From: Chloroflexota bacterium
GTDB taxonomy: Bacteria; Chloroflexota; Dehalococcoidia; Dehalococcoidales; JACQON01
Direction of reading: 5' to 3'
Assembly (NCBI GenBank): GCA_016202545.1
Contig: JACQON010000013.1
Span: 1-64,000 of the forward strand
Length of the DNA: 64,000 nt
The first letter of the stretch is position 1, and each line of letters starts with the position of its first letter. The position numbers were made by a program, and so were the translations under genes. Below are positions 35,127 through 44,161 of the stretch, piece after piece. The notes below the pieces were generated by a model. The model was not told the origin of the DNA, did not search any database, and saw only the letters and a program-made list of their open reading frames with translations.

Positions 35127-36974
35127 TTACTGCGCCCTAGATATACGGCGGCAATCAGGGCACCTGCCTGGAGGCGTCCAGTCGGGGTCGATAGAGGGGA
35201 AGACTCCCATCTGATGCAACAGGATGACCAAGACGCAGGGAGGAAGCCCGACCACATTCAGATAACATCCGACCACATCAACTACGGGATGGAAATCGGC
35301 GTCCTGGATGCCGTAGGCCCCTGCCTTGTCCCACGGGCTGCCTGAGGCGATATAGTCCGCAATCTCCTCATCGCTGTACTGGCGCATACGCACCCGGCTA
35401 ACGCGGTAGCCGGTAAGCTCCTCTCCGGTGGCGGCGTTTACCAGGGCCAGCCCGGTAACCACGCGGTGCTCCTTGCCCCTCAGCCGGCGCAGAACATCAA
35501 AGGCTTCCTCCTCCGAGGAAGGCTTCCCCAGTAGCTCGTCTCCGTCAGCCACGATAGTATCGGCGCCTATCACCATGCCCCGATGCAGCCCACCAGCCGC
35601 CGCCCTGGCTTTATGCCGGGCCCGCTCCTGTGCGATGGCCGCCGGGTCGCCGGAAGCAGGCAGGGGTTCTTCCACTTCAGACGGCACCACCTGGAAGCTA
35701 AGCCCGAGCGTGGCCATAATCTCCCGCCGCCTGGGTGATTGCGATGCCAGGAAAAGCCGCTGGCGCGCCCGGAAGGACTGCTCCCTCTCCGTGCTATATA
35801 CAAGGGCGGCCACGCATTCCACGTGATGGGTCTGGGGGAAAAGGTCAACCGGCGTCACCTCTTCCAGAACGAACGGGCCATGGCACAGCACCTTCAGGTC
35901 ACGGGCCAGGGTATTCGGGTCGCAAGAGACATAGGCTATCCGCCGCGGCGGGTGCATGAGTAGTGCCTGGAGAGCCTGCGGCTGGCATCCGGAACGCGGC
36001 GGGTCGAGGACCAGGGCATCCGGCGGCCGGGTCAGGGAACCGAGCAGTTTCTCCGCCTCTCCGTGGACTATCTTCACATCAGTTAGCCCCTGCACGTTGA
36101 CCTCGGCGTCCTCGATGGCTGAAGCAGATACCTCGATGGCCAGCACGTTTCGGGCGTAGGCGGATAGCAGGACGCTGAAGGTGCCCACGCCAGCATAGGC
36201 ATCTACCAATAGCTCCTCCCCGGTCAGGGCGAGGCACTGGCGTACTACCTCCGCCATCCGCTCTGCCTGGGCCGTATTCACCTGGAAGAAGGACGGCGAC
36301 GAGATGCGGAAGCGCTTGCCCCACAGGGCTTCGTGATAGTATCCTTGCCCTGACGCCAGGGCCACTCCGGCTGACTTAAGGGCAGGCTGAATCAGCCAAT
36401 CGCCGGTATTCGTCCCGTAGCGGATGGAGAGCTGCGTGGTCTCACCGCAATGCCCCTGTAGCCGGGAGAGGGCCTGGTTTATCCACGGGTGCATGAGCAA
36501 GCACCGGTCAATGCGGACAAAGCGGCGGGTCTGGCGGTTAACGAAACCCAGGCTGCCTTCAGGGCCTACGGTGAAGCGGGCATGGTTGCGGTAGCCGAAC
36601 ACCTGGGACGCTGGCACCGCCGCTGCCACCGGCGCATCCGCCATGCCGCCTTCTCTTGCCAGGGCCTGCCGGACTACTTCCCGCTTCAGCTCCAGTTGCC
36701 GCCGGTAGCTTATATGCTGCCACTGACAGCCGGTGCACGGGCCGAAATAAGGGCAGGGCGCTTCCACCCGGTGGGGAGAGCCGACCGTAGCCGTCACCAC
36801 CCGCGCCGCAATGTGTCCCCGGTGCCGCCGCACTATCTCGGCCAGCACCTCCTCCCCGGGGATGCCCCCGAACACAAACGCCTCCTGGCCATCATACCGG
36901 GCCAGGGCTTCGCCAAGCTGCCCCATGCCGGTGAGCTTCAAACAAAGCTCCAGTTTCCCCTCGGAATCGCCCAT
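35127..36974 (-). CDS. fusion of RlmD-type 23S rRNA m5U methyltransferase and Maf nucleotide pyrophosphatase
   Basis: A 615-aa two-domain protein. Residues 1 to about 395: TRAM domain, then the TrmA/RlmD class I methyltransferase with its 4Fe-4S motif CPYFGPCTGC (CX5CX2C) and a further Cys in DRCLLMHP, DPPRSGC, and the nucleophile-bearing VSCDPNTLARDL. From about residue 407 (35756 to 35127): complete Maf domain (LFLASQSPRRREIM, GADTIV, LGKP, WDKAGAYGIQ), a dTTP/UTP or modified-nucleotide pyrophosphatase. A ~12-residue linker joins them and no stop intervenes. ATG 36974 follows GGAGGG; the ATG at 37007 lacks one. The tail has an extra CPDC. Confidence 0.9.
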   Translation of the reverse strand: MGDSEGKLELCLKLTGMGQLGEALARYDGQEAFVFGGIPGEEVLAEIVRRHRGHIAARVVTATVGSPHRVEAPCPYFGPCTGCQWQHISYRRQLELKREVVRQALAREGGMADAPVAAAVPASQVFGYRNHARFTVGPEGSLGFVNRQTRRFVRIDRCLLMHPWINQALSRLQGHCGETTQLSIRYGTNTGDWLIQPALKSAGVALASGQGYYHEALWGKRFRISSPSFFQVNTAQAERMAEVVRQCLALTGEELLVDAYAGVGTFSVLLSAYARNVLAIEVSASAIEDAEVNVQGLTDVKIVHGEAEKLLGSLTRPPDALVLDPPRSGCQPQALQALLMHPPRRIAYVSCDPNTLARDLKVLCHGPFVLEEVTPVDLFPQTHHVECVAALVYSTEREQSFRARQRLFLASQSPRRREIMATLGLSFQVVPSEVEEPLPASGDPAAIAQERARHKARAAAGGLHRGMVIGADTIVADGDELLGKPSSEEEAFDVLRRLRGKEHRVVTGLALVNAATGEELTGYRVSRVRMRQYSDEEIADYIASGSPWDKAGAYGIQDADFHPVVDVVGCYLNVVGLPPCVLVILLHQMGVFPSIDPDWTPPGRCPDCRRISRAQ

Positions 36975-37003
36975 GGTGAGGCCCTCCCCGGTTTCCTCCA
37001 CAG

Positions 37004-38362
37004 TCATGCCTGCCTGCGGGCCGAACCGCCCTTCGGCGGGCAGGCCTGGGCTGACTTACGAATCGGCCTCAGAAGCAGGGCCAGGATAACGCTCATGGCG
37101 CTGATTACCGCGGTAATTACGAACATAAGCTGATAACCGCTGGTGACATCGAATATGTAGCCGGCCAGGGCCGGGCCGACAGATTCGCCCACCAGGCCGA
37201 TAAAGGTGGCGAACCCCAGGATGGCACCGTGCGCCTTCAGGCCGAATATTTCTGCCACCGTCAGCGTCCCCAACGCCCACAGGCCGCCGTAGGCAAAGCC
37301 GAAAAGAACGCCGAACAAGTAAAACATCCAGGCGCTATCAGCCACCAGCAGCCACAGCGAAGCCATGACCACCAGGGTGCCGACAATGGCCAGGGCTACC
37401 CTGGCGCCAATCCTATCAACTGCGCTGCCCATGGTTATCCCGCCCACGATGCCGAGCATGCCGACGACTATCAGTATCCTGGCAGCGCTAGCCGCCGGGA
37501 CTCCCACCCCGGTAGCATGGATGACAACGTGCACCAGGGTGGAGGAGTAGGACATGAACAGAGAGACAAGCACGGCGATGAACATCCATAGCTGCCTGGT
37601 GCGGACTGCTTCCGGAAAAGAAAGGCCGCTAAGCTGCAAACTCACGTTTTCTTCTTTTACCTCACTCCCGCCGTAAGGCGATAGCCCCATCTGTCCCGGG
37701 TCACGCCTCAGAAGCTGGGCGAGCACCACTACCAGCACCACGGTGATGACGCCGATAATGACATACGAGTTACGCCAGCCATAGGCGGACAGAAGCCACA
37801 TGGCTGGTGCGGGTATGACCACCAGGCCCATGCTGGAGCCGGCGCTGACGATGCCCACCGCCAGCCCTCTCCTCCTGGCAAACCACCTGGCAACTGTGGA
37901 GTTGACCGCAATATAGCCGCTCATGCCTATGCCCAGCAGCACCCCGTAAAAGAGATATAGCTGCCAGATAGCGGCAATCTGTGCCGTCAGTACGTAGCCC
38001 AGGCCAAGGGCAAGGCCGCAGATGGTAGCGATTATCCTCGGGCCAACCCGGTCGTTCAGCCGCCCCATGACCGCACATACCGGCGCGGTGACCAGGAGAT
38101 AGAGGGAGAAGGCGCCTGAGGTAGCCGCCCGCGTCCAGTCGAATTCGGACAGCATCGCCTCGAAGAAGACGGGAAAGGTGCCCCACATGCCCCAGGCCAG
38201 CAGTTGAAAAAGAAAGGCCGCCAAAACTATGACATAGCCATAGAAAAACCTGGGCCTGGATTCAATCAGAGGAACACCTCGCTGGCGCTTCAAAATAGGC
38301 TCCGCCTGCGGCTCTGTCAAAGGCACAAAGCCGCGGCTATCCCATGGTAAATGGTGGCGCAC
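37004..38362 (-). CDS. MFS transporter (monocarboxylate/oxalate-formate antiporter-like)
   Basis: A 12-helix major facilitator, up to 452 aa. The first helix begins near residue 40 (RFFYGYVIVLAAFLFQLLAW), characteristic of the MCT/OFA group that moves small organic acids. The loop 2-3 signature GRLNDRVGPR is present, with a second copy-like DRIGARVAL in the C-terminal half. The true start is uncertain: GTG 38362 has no ribosome binding site, and a start nearer residue 25-40 is plausible. The RlmD-Maf gene follows at once on the same strand, probably by chance of operon packing. Confidence 0.85.
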   Translation of the reverse strand: MRHHLPWDSRGFVPLTEPQAEPILKRQRGVPLIESRPRFFYGYVIVLAAFLFQLLAWGMWGTFPVFFEAMLSEFDWTRAATSGAFSLYLLVTAPVCAVMGRLNDRVGPRIIATICGLALGLGYVLTAQIAAIWQLYLFYGVLLGIGMSGYIAVNSTVARWFARRRGLAVGIVSAGSSMGLVVIPAPAMWLLSAYGWRNSYVIIGVITVVLVVVLAQLLRRDPGQMGLSPYGGSEVKEENVSLQLSGLSFPEAVRTRQLWMFIAVLVSLFMSYSSTLVHVVIHATGVGVPAASAARILIVVGMLGIVGGITMGSAVDRIGARVALAIVGTLVVMASLWLLVADSAWMFYLFGVLFGFAYGGLWALGTLTVAEIFGLKAHGAILGFATFIGLVGESVGPALAGYIFDVTSGYQLMFVITAVISAMSVILALLLRPIRKSAQACPPKGGSARRQA

Positions 38363-38437
38363 AATAAATCAAATCAAGCCTGGGCTACCAAGGGTGTTTA
38401 ATAGATATATGACGGATAACTACATGTGTCATTGCTA

Positions 38438-38668
38438 CGAAAATACGCGTTCCGCGTGCTTAGACATTATCGGCTGACTTCAGGTGGGCGCCCATCTCCC
38501 TACCCTCTTCCCAGTGGGAAGAGGGAGTTAAGTAAAAGAGAGGGGCTTCGCCCCTCTCTAAATCTCTTCCCCTTCTCCTGAGCAGGAGAAGGGGTTCACC
38601 CTGAAGGCTCACCCTGAAGGGGATAAAGGGGATGATGTCGGTACGAATGCGGGAAAACCCTATTTTCA
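38438..38668. repeat. MITE-like repeat, copy B
   Basis: A ~230-bp non-coding element with GAAAATA/TATTTTC ends, collinear with 13480-13689. The shared core runs from GGGCGCCCATCTCCCT to GTCGGTACGAAT. Differences are mainly a ~20-bp insertion of CACCCTGAAGG-type repeats. Remnants of the GAAGCAAT-type repeat follow (38685-38760). Together they fill the 485-bp gap before the DUF502 gene. Confidence 0.75.
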
Positions 38669-38847
38669 TCCTTTGTGGTGCTGGTTGTCCAGCATGACAG
38701 ATTACGAGCGTAGCGAAGCAATGATAGAGTAAATGACAGAGTGTTGATAAGCAATCTCGACCACTCATTGAATTTTTCACCTTTAAGCTGGCCCAGCCAT
38801 GCCGGCAAATATGCTAAAATAGAGGCCTGGACAGGAGGTAAGCTGCC

Positions 38848-39513
38848 ATGAAGGAAGAGCAGACTGAAACGTTTAGGCACCGCCTGATACGGACAACGAG
38901 AAGGCATTTCCTGGCCGGAATCCTGGTGGCTGTACCGTTAGGTGCAGCTATTGCCATCCTGGTCTGGCTTTTCACCACTATTGACAACCTCCTCCAGCCG
39001 GCGATTCAAGCTGTCCTGGGGCGCAAGATAATCGGGCTGGGATTTGTCGTTACCGCAGCACTGGTCTACCTGATAGGCGTCATCGCTGACAACTACTTTG
39101 GCCGCAGGATTCTCCGTTTCCTCGAATCGCTGGCGGGCAGTATACCAGTGTTCCGGCAGCTCTATTTCAGCTTCAAGCAGGTGATGGAGAAACTATCTGG
39201 CGGCGGACTGGGAAAAGCTGCCTTCAGAGAGGTAGTGCTGGTGGAGTTTCCCAGGCAGGGGATGAGGGCTCTGGCCTTTGTCACCAATGAGCTTATCGAT
39301 GAGTCAGGGAAGAAGGTGTTCGCCATCTATGTGCCCACGGCACCACTGCCCACGTCAGGTTTCTTTGGGATGGTCAGCGAGGACATGATTACCCGTACCA
39401 GCCTGTCAGTCGACGAAGCCATGAGGATGGTCATATCCAGCGGTATGGTATCGCCCGCTAAAATAGAGGCCAGGGAGAAGCCAGAGTCCCAACCGCCAGC
39501 CGCTCCAGGCTGA
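38848..39513 (+). CDS. DUF502 membrane protein
   Basis: A 221-aa protein of the DUF502 family: two N-terminal transmembrane helices (about 20-45 and 60-85), then a conserved cytoplasmic domain with SIPVFRQLYFSFKQVMEKL and VPTAPLPTSGFFGMVSEDM. Function unknown. Ribosome binding site ACAGGAGG. An upstream TGC-TAAAAT (38813-38818) is a possible extended -10. Its 3' end converges on the response regulator gene 11 bp away. Confidence 0.9.
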   Translation: MKEEQTETFRHRLIRTTRRHFLAGILVAVPLGAAIAILVWLFTTIDNLLQPAIQAVLGRKIIGLGFVVTAALVYLIGVIADNYFGRRILRFLESLAGSIPVFRQLYFSFKQVMEKLSGGGLGKAAFREVVLVEFPRQGMRALAFVTNELIDESGKKVFAIYVPTAPLPTSGFFGMVSEDMITRTSLSVDEAMRMVISSGMVSPAKIEAREKPESQPPAAPG

Positions 39514-39523
39514 CACGCTTCGG

Positions 39524-40171
39524 CTACGTGTCTATGCTGACCATCCCTTTGCGCATGGCGTACTTGATAAGCTCGGTGCGGTTGTGGATGTCCAGCTTCT
39601 CCATTATCTTTGTCCGGTGGCCCAGCACCGTCTTCAAGCTGATAAAGAGCATATCGGCAATTTCCTGGCTGGTATGACCCTCTGCAATCAGCTTGAGTAT
39701 CTCCCTTTCCCTATCGGTCATGCGGTCGAAGGGCTCCTCCTTGACCTGGCGCAGGTAGTCCTCAATCAGTATGGTGGTTGCAGAGGGGTAGAGAAAAGAG
39801 TCGCCGCGGTATACCGAGCGTATGGCTGTCATCAGTTCCGAGCCCAATGCTCTCTTGGGTATATAGCCGGCAGCGCCGGCCTTGACCGCCGATAGTACGT
39901 ACTCCCTGCTATCGTGCTGGGTCAGCACCAGTACCTTAATTTCCGGGTTTTTCTTGGTGATGCGGCGGGTAGCTTCCAGACCATCTATCCCGGGCATGGC
40001 TATATCCATGACTATGACATCAGGGGTAAGCTCTCGCGCTTTCTCGATGGCCTCTTTCCCCTCTGATGCCTCGCCGGCTATCTCAATGTCCTCACAGACG
40101 GCAACCAAAGCGCGAATGCCGTCCCGCATCAGAGCATGGTCATCCACTACCAGCACCCTTATCTTATCCAT
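39524..40171 (-). CDS. NarL/FixJ-family response regulator (orphan)
   Basis: A 215-aa response regulator with phosphoacceptor Asp56 (VIVMDIAMP), acidic DD at 10-11 and a LuxR helix-turn-helix (MTDREREILKLIAEGHTSQE). ATG 40171 follows GAGGTG; GTG 40183 is possible. It is strikingly like the regulator at 4779-5432 (same first seven residues MDKIRV+, same Asp position). No kinase gene is adjacent. It sits 17 bp downstream of ccmD as the last gene of the cytochrome maturation operon, so it may share a kinase with the haem-sensor pair or regulate cytochrome genes. Confidence 0.92.
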   Translation of the reverse strand: MDKIRVLVVDDHALMRDGIRALVAVCEDIEIAGEASEGKEAIEKARELTPDVIVMDIAMPGIDGLEATRRITKKNPEIKVLVLTQHDSREYVLSAVKAGAAGYIPKRALGSELMTAIRSVYRGDSFLYPSATTILIEDYLRQVKEEPFDRMTDREREILKLIAEGHTSQEIADMLFISLKTVLGHRTKIMEKLDIHNRTELIKYAMRKGMVSIDT

Positions 40172-40188
40172 GGGGCACCTCACAATTC

Positions 40189-40335
40189 CTAGACCTTTCT
40201 TGCCTTGAGCGCCTCCTTGAGCGATTCTATCTGCCGTCGCAGCTCCCTCTGCCTTCCCAGCAGGAGGAGCACATAGCCGAACACCGCCGCCCAGACAGCG
40301 GCAAAGGCAGCCAGCATGTAGGGTGCATTTTCCAT
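40189..40335 (-). CDS. ccmD: CcmD-like haem exporter small subunit
   Basis: A 48-aa protein: one transmembrane helix (MLAAFAAVWAAVFGYVLLLL, residues 7-26) and a basic, coiled C terminus (RQRELRRQIESLK). This is the size and shape of CcmD, which holds CcmC and CcmE together. ATG 40335 has AGGAG six nt upstream; an ATG two codons earlier is possible. It lies directly after ccmC, the usual position. Confidence 0.85.
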   Translation of the reverse strand: MENAPYMLAAFAAVWAAVFGYVLLLLGRQRELRRQIESLKEALKARKV

Positions 40336-40366
40336 CTTCATCTCCTTAACTATCTGAATTATAAAC

Positions 40367-41041
40367 TCAGCTATATGTTTTCTTCAATCTGGCTATCTCG
40401 ATTTCATCGTTCCTCATCGACACTCGCTGCACCAGGAGAAGGCAGTATAAAGCAGTGAAGGCGATAATGCTGACGATAAGGGTCAGCAGCATGGCAGGGT
40501 CTATACCACCCTGGAAGATTATCATCGGCGGATGCATGCCGCGCCACAACGTGGTGGACATCCCGATAATGGGCACATCAATGAAGCCCACGATGCCCAC
40601 CACCGCGGCAAAGGCGGCTCCCCGGGACTCCTCGGCGGCGAAAGCCCGCACCATGAAATAGGCAAGGTAGATAAGCCACAACACCAGGGTGGCCGTCAGC
40701 CGGGGCTCCCATGTCCACCATACTCCCCACACCGGACGAGCCCAGATAGAGCCAACGATGAGAGCCAGGCTGGTAAAGAGGACACCCAGCTCGGCCGAAG
40801 ACAGGGCTATGACGTCCCAGCTCCTGCTCCTGCTCTTCAGATAGAGGATGCTGCACACGAATATGACCAGAAAAGCCAGTATGGCCAGCCAGCCCATGGG
40901 CACCATGAGGTAAAAGTTCCTCTGTATCACCCCCATTTCCCTCTCGGTGGGCACGTAGATGAACACCAGGTACAGAGCCGCCATGAACAGGACGAAGGTC
41001 AACCCGAGCAGCCCGGTTTTGAGCGCGTGGTTCTTGTCCAT
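40367..41041 (-). CDS. ccmC: haem exporter/cytochrome c biogenesis protein CcmC
   Basis: A 224-aa, six-helix membrane protein presenting haem to CcmE. The tryptophan-rich haem-handling motif reads WGVWWTWEPRLTATL, and conserved His residues flank it (e.g. in LWRGMHPP). Length and hydropathy match CcmC rather than the longer CcsA. Located between ccmB and ccmD. Confidence 0.93.
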   Translation of the reverse strand: MDKNHALKTGLLGLTFVLFMAALYLVFIYVPTEREMGVIQRNFYLMVPMGWLAILAFLVIFVCSILYLKSRSRSWDVIALSSAELGVLFTSLALIVGSIWARPVWGVWWTWEPRLTATLVLWLIYLAYFMVRAFAAEESRGAAFAAVVGIVGFIDVPIIGMSTTLWRGMHPPMIIFQGGIDPAMLLTLIVSIIAFTALYCLLLVQRVSMRNDEIEIARLKKTYS

Positions 41042-41050
41042 GCTTCACCT

Positions 41051-41722
41051 CTATTCTTCGATGACGAAGGGAAAGACTAAAAATGAGACCGCCAGGAAGA
41101 TGACGTTAAAAGCGGCTATTATCTGAAGCCAGGAAGACAGGTCGGCCCAGGCTTTGCCGGAAAGGGCCAGCCCTGAGGACTCGACGGCGCCGATGATTAT
41201 GGGGACGACAATGGGCAGGAAAAGGATGGGCAGCACCATCTCGCGCGCTCTGGTATTGACCGCCAGGGCAGAGAACAGGGTGCCCACGGCGACAAAACCC
41301 ACCGTGGTCAGGATGGTGATGACTATAATCTGGAGTGACAGCACCGGCAGATTGAAAAGGAAAGCGAATATGGGCAACGCTACGGCCTCGATGACCAGCA
41401 TGAACAGCAGGCTGGCCAGCATCTTGCCGACATAGATAGCCCCGCGGCTTACCGGACAGACCATCAACCCCTCCAGGCAACCTTGCTCCTTCTCCGGGAT
41501 GAAGGCGCGGTTCAGACTCAGCACCCCGGCAAAGGCGAAGGTCACCCACAGCAGGCCGGGGGCAATCGCCGTCACCACCTCCTGCCTGGTGCCAAAGGCG
41601 AAATTGAAGACCACTATCACCAGAAGGGCAAACACCAGCACTGAAGAGACGACCTCCCTGGTGCGCACCTCAGACAGGGCGTCCTTCCAGGTGATGGCTA
41701 GAACTTTGCGCCAGAATCCCAT
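41051..41722 (-). CDS. ccmB: haem exporter permease CcmB
   Basis: A 223-aa six-helix membrane protein with the CcmB opening WKDALSEVRTREVVSSVLVF and the central NRAFIPEKEQGCLEGLMVCP. It forms the CcmABCD complex that releases holo-CcmE. Its start overlaps the end of ccmA by 25 bp. Confidence 0.94.
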   Translation of the reverse strand: MGFWRKVLAITWKDALSEVRTREVVSSVLVFALLVIVVFNFAFGTRQEVVTAIAPGLLWVTFAFAGVLSLNRAFIPEKEQGCLEGLMVCPVSRGAIYVGKMLASLLFMLVIEAVALPIFAFLFNLPVLSLQIIVITILTTVGFVAVGTLFSALAVNTRAREMVLPILFLPIVVPIIIGAVESSGLALSGKAWADLSSWLQIIAAFNVIFLAVSFLVFPFVIEE

Positions 41723-42465
41723 TCCCCGCCTGCAGCGTAGTCCTGATAAGCCTGTTTTAGCTCGGCCAGGCTTAAAGCTTGCTTCGCCTTCTGGTAAACA
41801 ATCTGTCCCTTCGCCAGTATCAGCAGGCGCTCGCCCAGCTCGAAGCCCCGCTCCAGGTTATGGGTGGTAAGCACAATGCTGGGCTCCGTCCCACCCTCTG
41901 CCTCCAGTGCCCGCCACACCATGGGGACGGCTTGCGGGTCCAGTCCGGTCTCCGGCTCATCCAACAGTATGATGGCCGGCTTGTGCAGCAGGCAGCGAGC
42001 AATGGACAGCCTCTGCTGCATGCCGCGCGAGAGAGTGCCCACACGGTCATGGAGGCGGGAGGTCATTCCCACCATGGCTACCACATCATGAATCCGCTCC
42101 CTGGCTTTGGGCACGTCATACATACGGCTGTAGAACTGGAGGTTCTCATAGGCGGTGAGGTTACCGTACAGGTAAGTATGGTGAGTAACTACCCCGATGC
42201 GGTATCGCGCCTCCTCGGCATGGCTCTTGAGGTCAAGCCCGCCAATCATGACCCTGCCGGATGACGGGTTCAGTATGGTGGACAACACCTTAATCAAGGT
42301 GGTCTTCCCCGCCCCGTTAGGGCCGAAGATGACGACACGCTCCCCGCGCCTTACCTCAAGGTCTACCCCCCGCAAAGCAAAATGGTCGCCAAAGGACCTG
42401 ATAAGCCCCTGCGTCTGTATCGCCCAGCCCGGGGAAGCATGACTGGATTCTCCATTATCCGTCAC
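41698..42465 (-). CDS. ccmA: haem exporter ATP-binding protein CcmA
   Basis: A 255-aa ABC ATPase: Walker A GPNGAGKTTLIK, signature LSRGMQQRLS, Walker B IILLDEPETGLD, switch His in TTHNLERG. It uses ATP to free haem-loaded CcmE from CcmC. Overlaps the upstream gene by 4 bp and ccmB by 25 bp. Confidence 0.93.
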   Translation of the reverse strand: MTDNGESSHASPGWAIQTQGLIRSFGDHFALRGVDLEVRRGERVVIFGPNGAGKTTLIKVLSTILNPSSGRVMIGGLDLKSHAEEARYRIGVVTHHTYLYGNLTAYENLQFYSRMYDVPKARERIHDVVAMVGMTSRLHDRVGTLSRGMQQRLSIARCLLHKPAIILLDEPETGLDPQAVPMVWRALEAEGGTEPSIVLTTHNLERGFELGERLLILAKGQIVYQKAKQALSLAELKQAYQDYAAGGEWDSGAKF

Positions 42466-43622
42466 TTCCGGCCTTTTCTTGACCTCCGTACCTGCTCAAC
42501 CAGTTGCGCCTTTTTCTCCGTCCGCAGTCTCCTGTAGACATCCTCCTGGATTTTGCCACCTTCAAAGTCATCGTCTAACTGAGCAAGCTCAACCAGTAGC
42601 TCCTGCCTGGCCCGGCCGGGACGGCTGACTGCTCTGGCCGGCTGCGGCCTTCTCTTCGTCCGGTAGACAAAGGCAAATCCGCCGCCGAGCACTGCCAGCG
42701 CCACCACCAGCCACGGTAGAACCGCGCCCTCTTTCGGAGCGTCAGGCAGGTTGGATAGCCGGATATTTACGGCAGCGCCACGGGCGAGGTCCTTGCCCGA
42801 TAGGCGGCTAAAAAAAGTGCCTTCGATGTTCACCGGCTCCGCCGCGGTCATCTGGTCGCTGACGACGCCGGTGGCATCACCCTGGACTATCACGTCATAA
42901 GAGAGCGTGGGGTAACTCATGCTCCGGGAAAGCGAGTATGTCCCTGATTTATAGCTGACGCGGTAGGAATAAAGCAGCTCTTTCATTCCGGGCACTATCG
43001 CCATGGTATCGGCAAAGCCACCGTCGCTGTTGACAACGCAGCACTCCATCAGGCTGCCGGAATACTGAAGCTCAGTTGCCCCGCCGGGCAGTGGCAGTTC
43101 CATGGTCTTTCTCCTCCCCACGGCGGTAATCTCACCTGTCCCGATATAGGTCCGGTCGCTCTCATTGGCAATCAGGTAATATTCGATGATTTCAAGGCTG
43201 CCCGCCTCAACGTATACCACGGTGTGTGCCTGTGCCACCTTGATAGCGGCATCGTCGGTGGTAGAATCGTATACCGTCATCTCGGTAGACTTGCTGGTCT
43301 CCCCTGCGCCGAAGCTGACTCGCTTGCCAATGTACTCCGCCTCCTGGTAGGTGAGGTTCACCTCATAGCTATAGGTCGGCCCGGTGGCCAGGCCATCGAA
43401 GACGAAGTTGCCCTCGGCATCCGTAGTAGCGGTAGCCGAGCCTGCCTCGGCATCATTGAGGTAGGTCTTGAGAGTCACCTCCAGGCTGGCGACGCTGCTG
43501 CCGCCCTCGGTGCCGTTGATTATGCGGCCTTCAACGGCGCCGTTTTCCGGCTCAGCCGCCAGAACCGGCACCGATAGTCCCAGGACAAGAAACGCCATTA
43601 TACAGGCGATACGCTTGGTCAA
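42462..43622 (-). CDS. exported carboxypeptidase-regulatory-like domain protein in the ccm operon
   Basis: A 386-aa protein with signal peptide (TKRIACIMAFLVLGLSVPVL), a beta-sandwich domain of the carboxypeptidase-regulatory/Cna-B type (GRIINGTEGGSSVASLEVTL to the GPTYSYEV region), a long beta-rich extracytoplasmic part, one TM helix near residue 325 and a cytoplasmic tail of short helices (LVELAQLDDDFEGGKIQED) like SHOCT/CcmI-type tails. Start TTG 43622 overlaps the previous stop (TTGA) and has GAGGAG upstream. Role in cytochrome maturation is inferred only from position and coupling. Confidence 0.75.
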   Translation of the reverse strand: MTKRIACIMAFLVLGLSVPVLAAEPENGAVEGRIINGTEGGSSVASLEVTLKTYLNDAEAGSATATTDAEGNFVFDGLATGPTYSYEVNLTYQEAEYIGKRVSFGAGETSKSTEMTVYDSTTDDAAIKVAQAHTVVYVEAGSLEIIEYYLIANESDRTYIGTGEITAVGRRKTMELPLPGGATELQYSGSLMECCVVNSDGGFADTMAIVPGMKELLYSYRVSYKSGTYSLSRSMSYPTLSYDVIVQGDATGVVSDQMTAAEPVNIEGTFFSRLSGKDLARGAAVNIRLSNLPDAPKEGAVLPWLVVALAVLGGGFAFVYRTKRRPQPARAVSRPGRARQELLVELAQLDDDFEGGKIQEDVYRRLRTEKKAQLVEQVRRSRKGRK

Positions 43623-44161
43623 CTGGACTCCTCCTCTTTGAGACGCGCTCCGCAGTAAGCGCAGAAACGGTCGCTCTCCCGACGCTTCTCCCCGCATTGA
43701 GGACAAAATCGCTCTTTGCCCTCCTTGCCCCGGCGCAACTCTTGAATACTCTTCTCTATCTCATCCTCGACAACGGCGCTCCTGGCCGGCCCCTCCGTGC
43801 CTTTCAGGGCAGGAATGGCCTTGCTCAGGCGCAGCTTTCGGATGCTCTTTTCTATATCATCTTCTACTTCGGCGCTATCGGCACTTTTGGCCAGGCTATC
43901 CATCTCTTTGAGGACGGAGATGGCCTTTTTCTTGTACCTTGTCTCCAGGTCCTGGTAGTCCTCCGTGGTCAGGATTCCCGACTGGAAATCGAACTCCAAC
44001 TCCTTGAGCATGGAGTAGGCGGTGTGCCGCTTTGACTGCAGCTCACGCGTTCTGTCATCCTCCGCTGATTCCAGTGCCACCGCCGGCTTTCTCTTGAAGA
44101 AGGGATAGATGACAAAGGCAAAGGCCAGCGCCGCCAGCAGCAGGGCGACAAAGACCGTCAT
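43619..44161 (-). CDS. CcmI-like membrane protein with C-terminal zinc ribbon
   Basis: A 180-aa protein: N-terminal TM helix (about 3-20), coiled-coil helices (LKELEFDFQSGILTTEDYQD, resembling the CcmI/CycH N-terminal region), and a C-terminal zinc ribbon CPQCGEKRRESDRFCAYCG. It lies between ccmH and the preceding gene in coupled order, so it probably substitutes for CcmI as apocytochrome-handling scaffold; the zinc ribbon is unusual for that role. Confidence 0.75.
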   Translation of the reverse strand: MTVFVALLLAALAFAFVIYPFFKRKPAVALESAEDDRTRELQSKRHTAYSMLKELEFDFQSGILTTEDYQDLETRYKKKAISVLKEMDSLAKSADSAEVEDDIEKSIRKLRLSKAIPALKGTEGPARSAVVEDEIEKSIQELRRGKEGKERFCPQCGEKRRESDRFCAYCGARLKEEESS

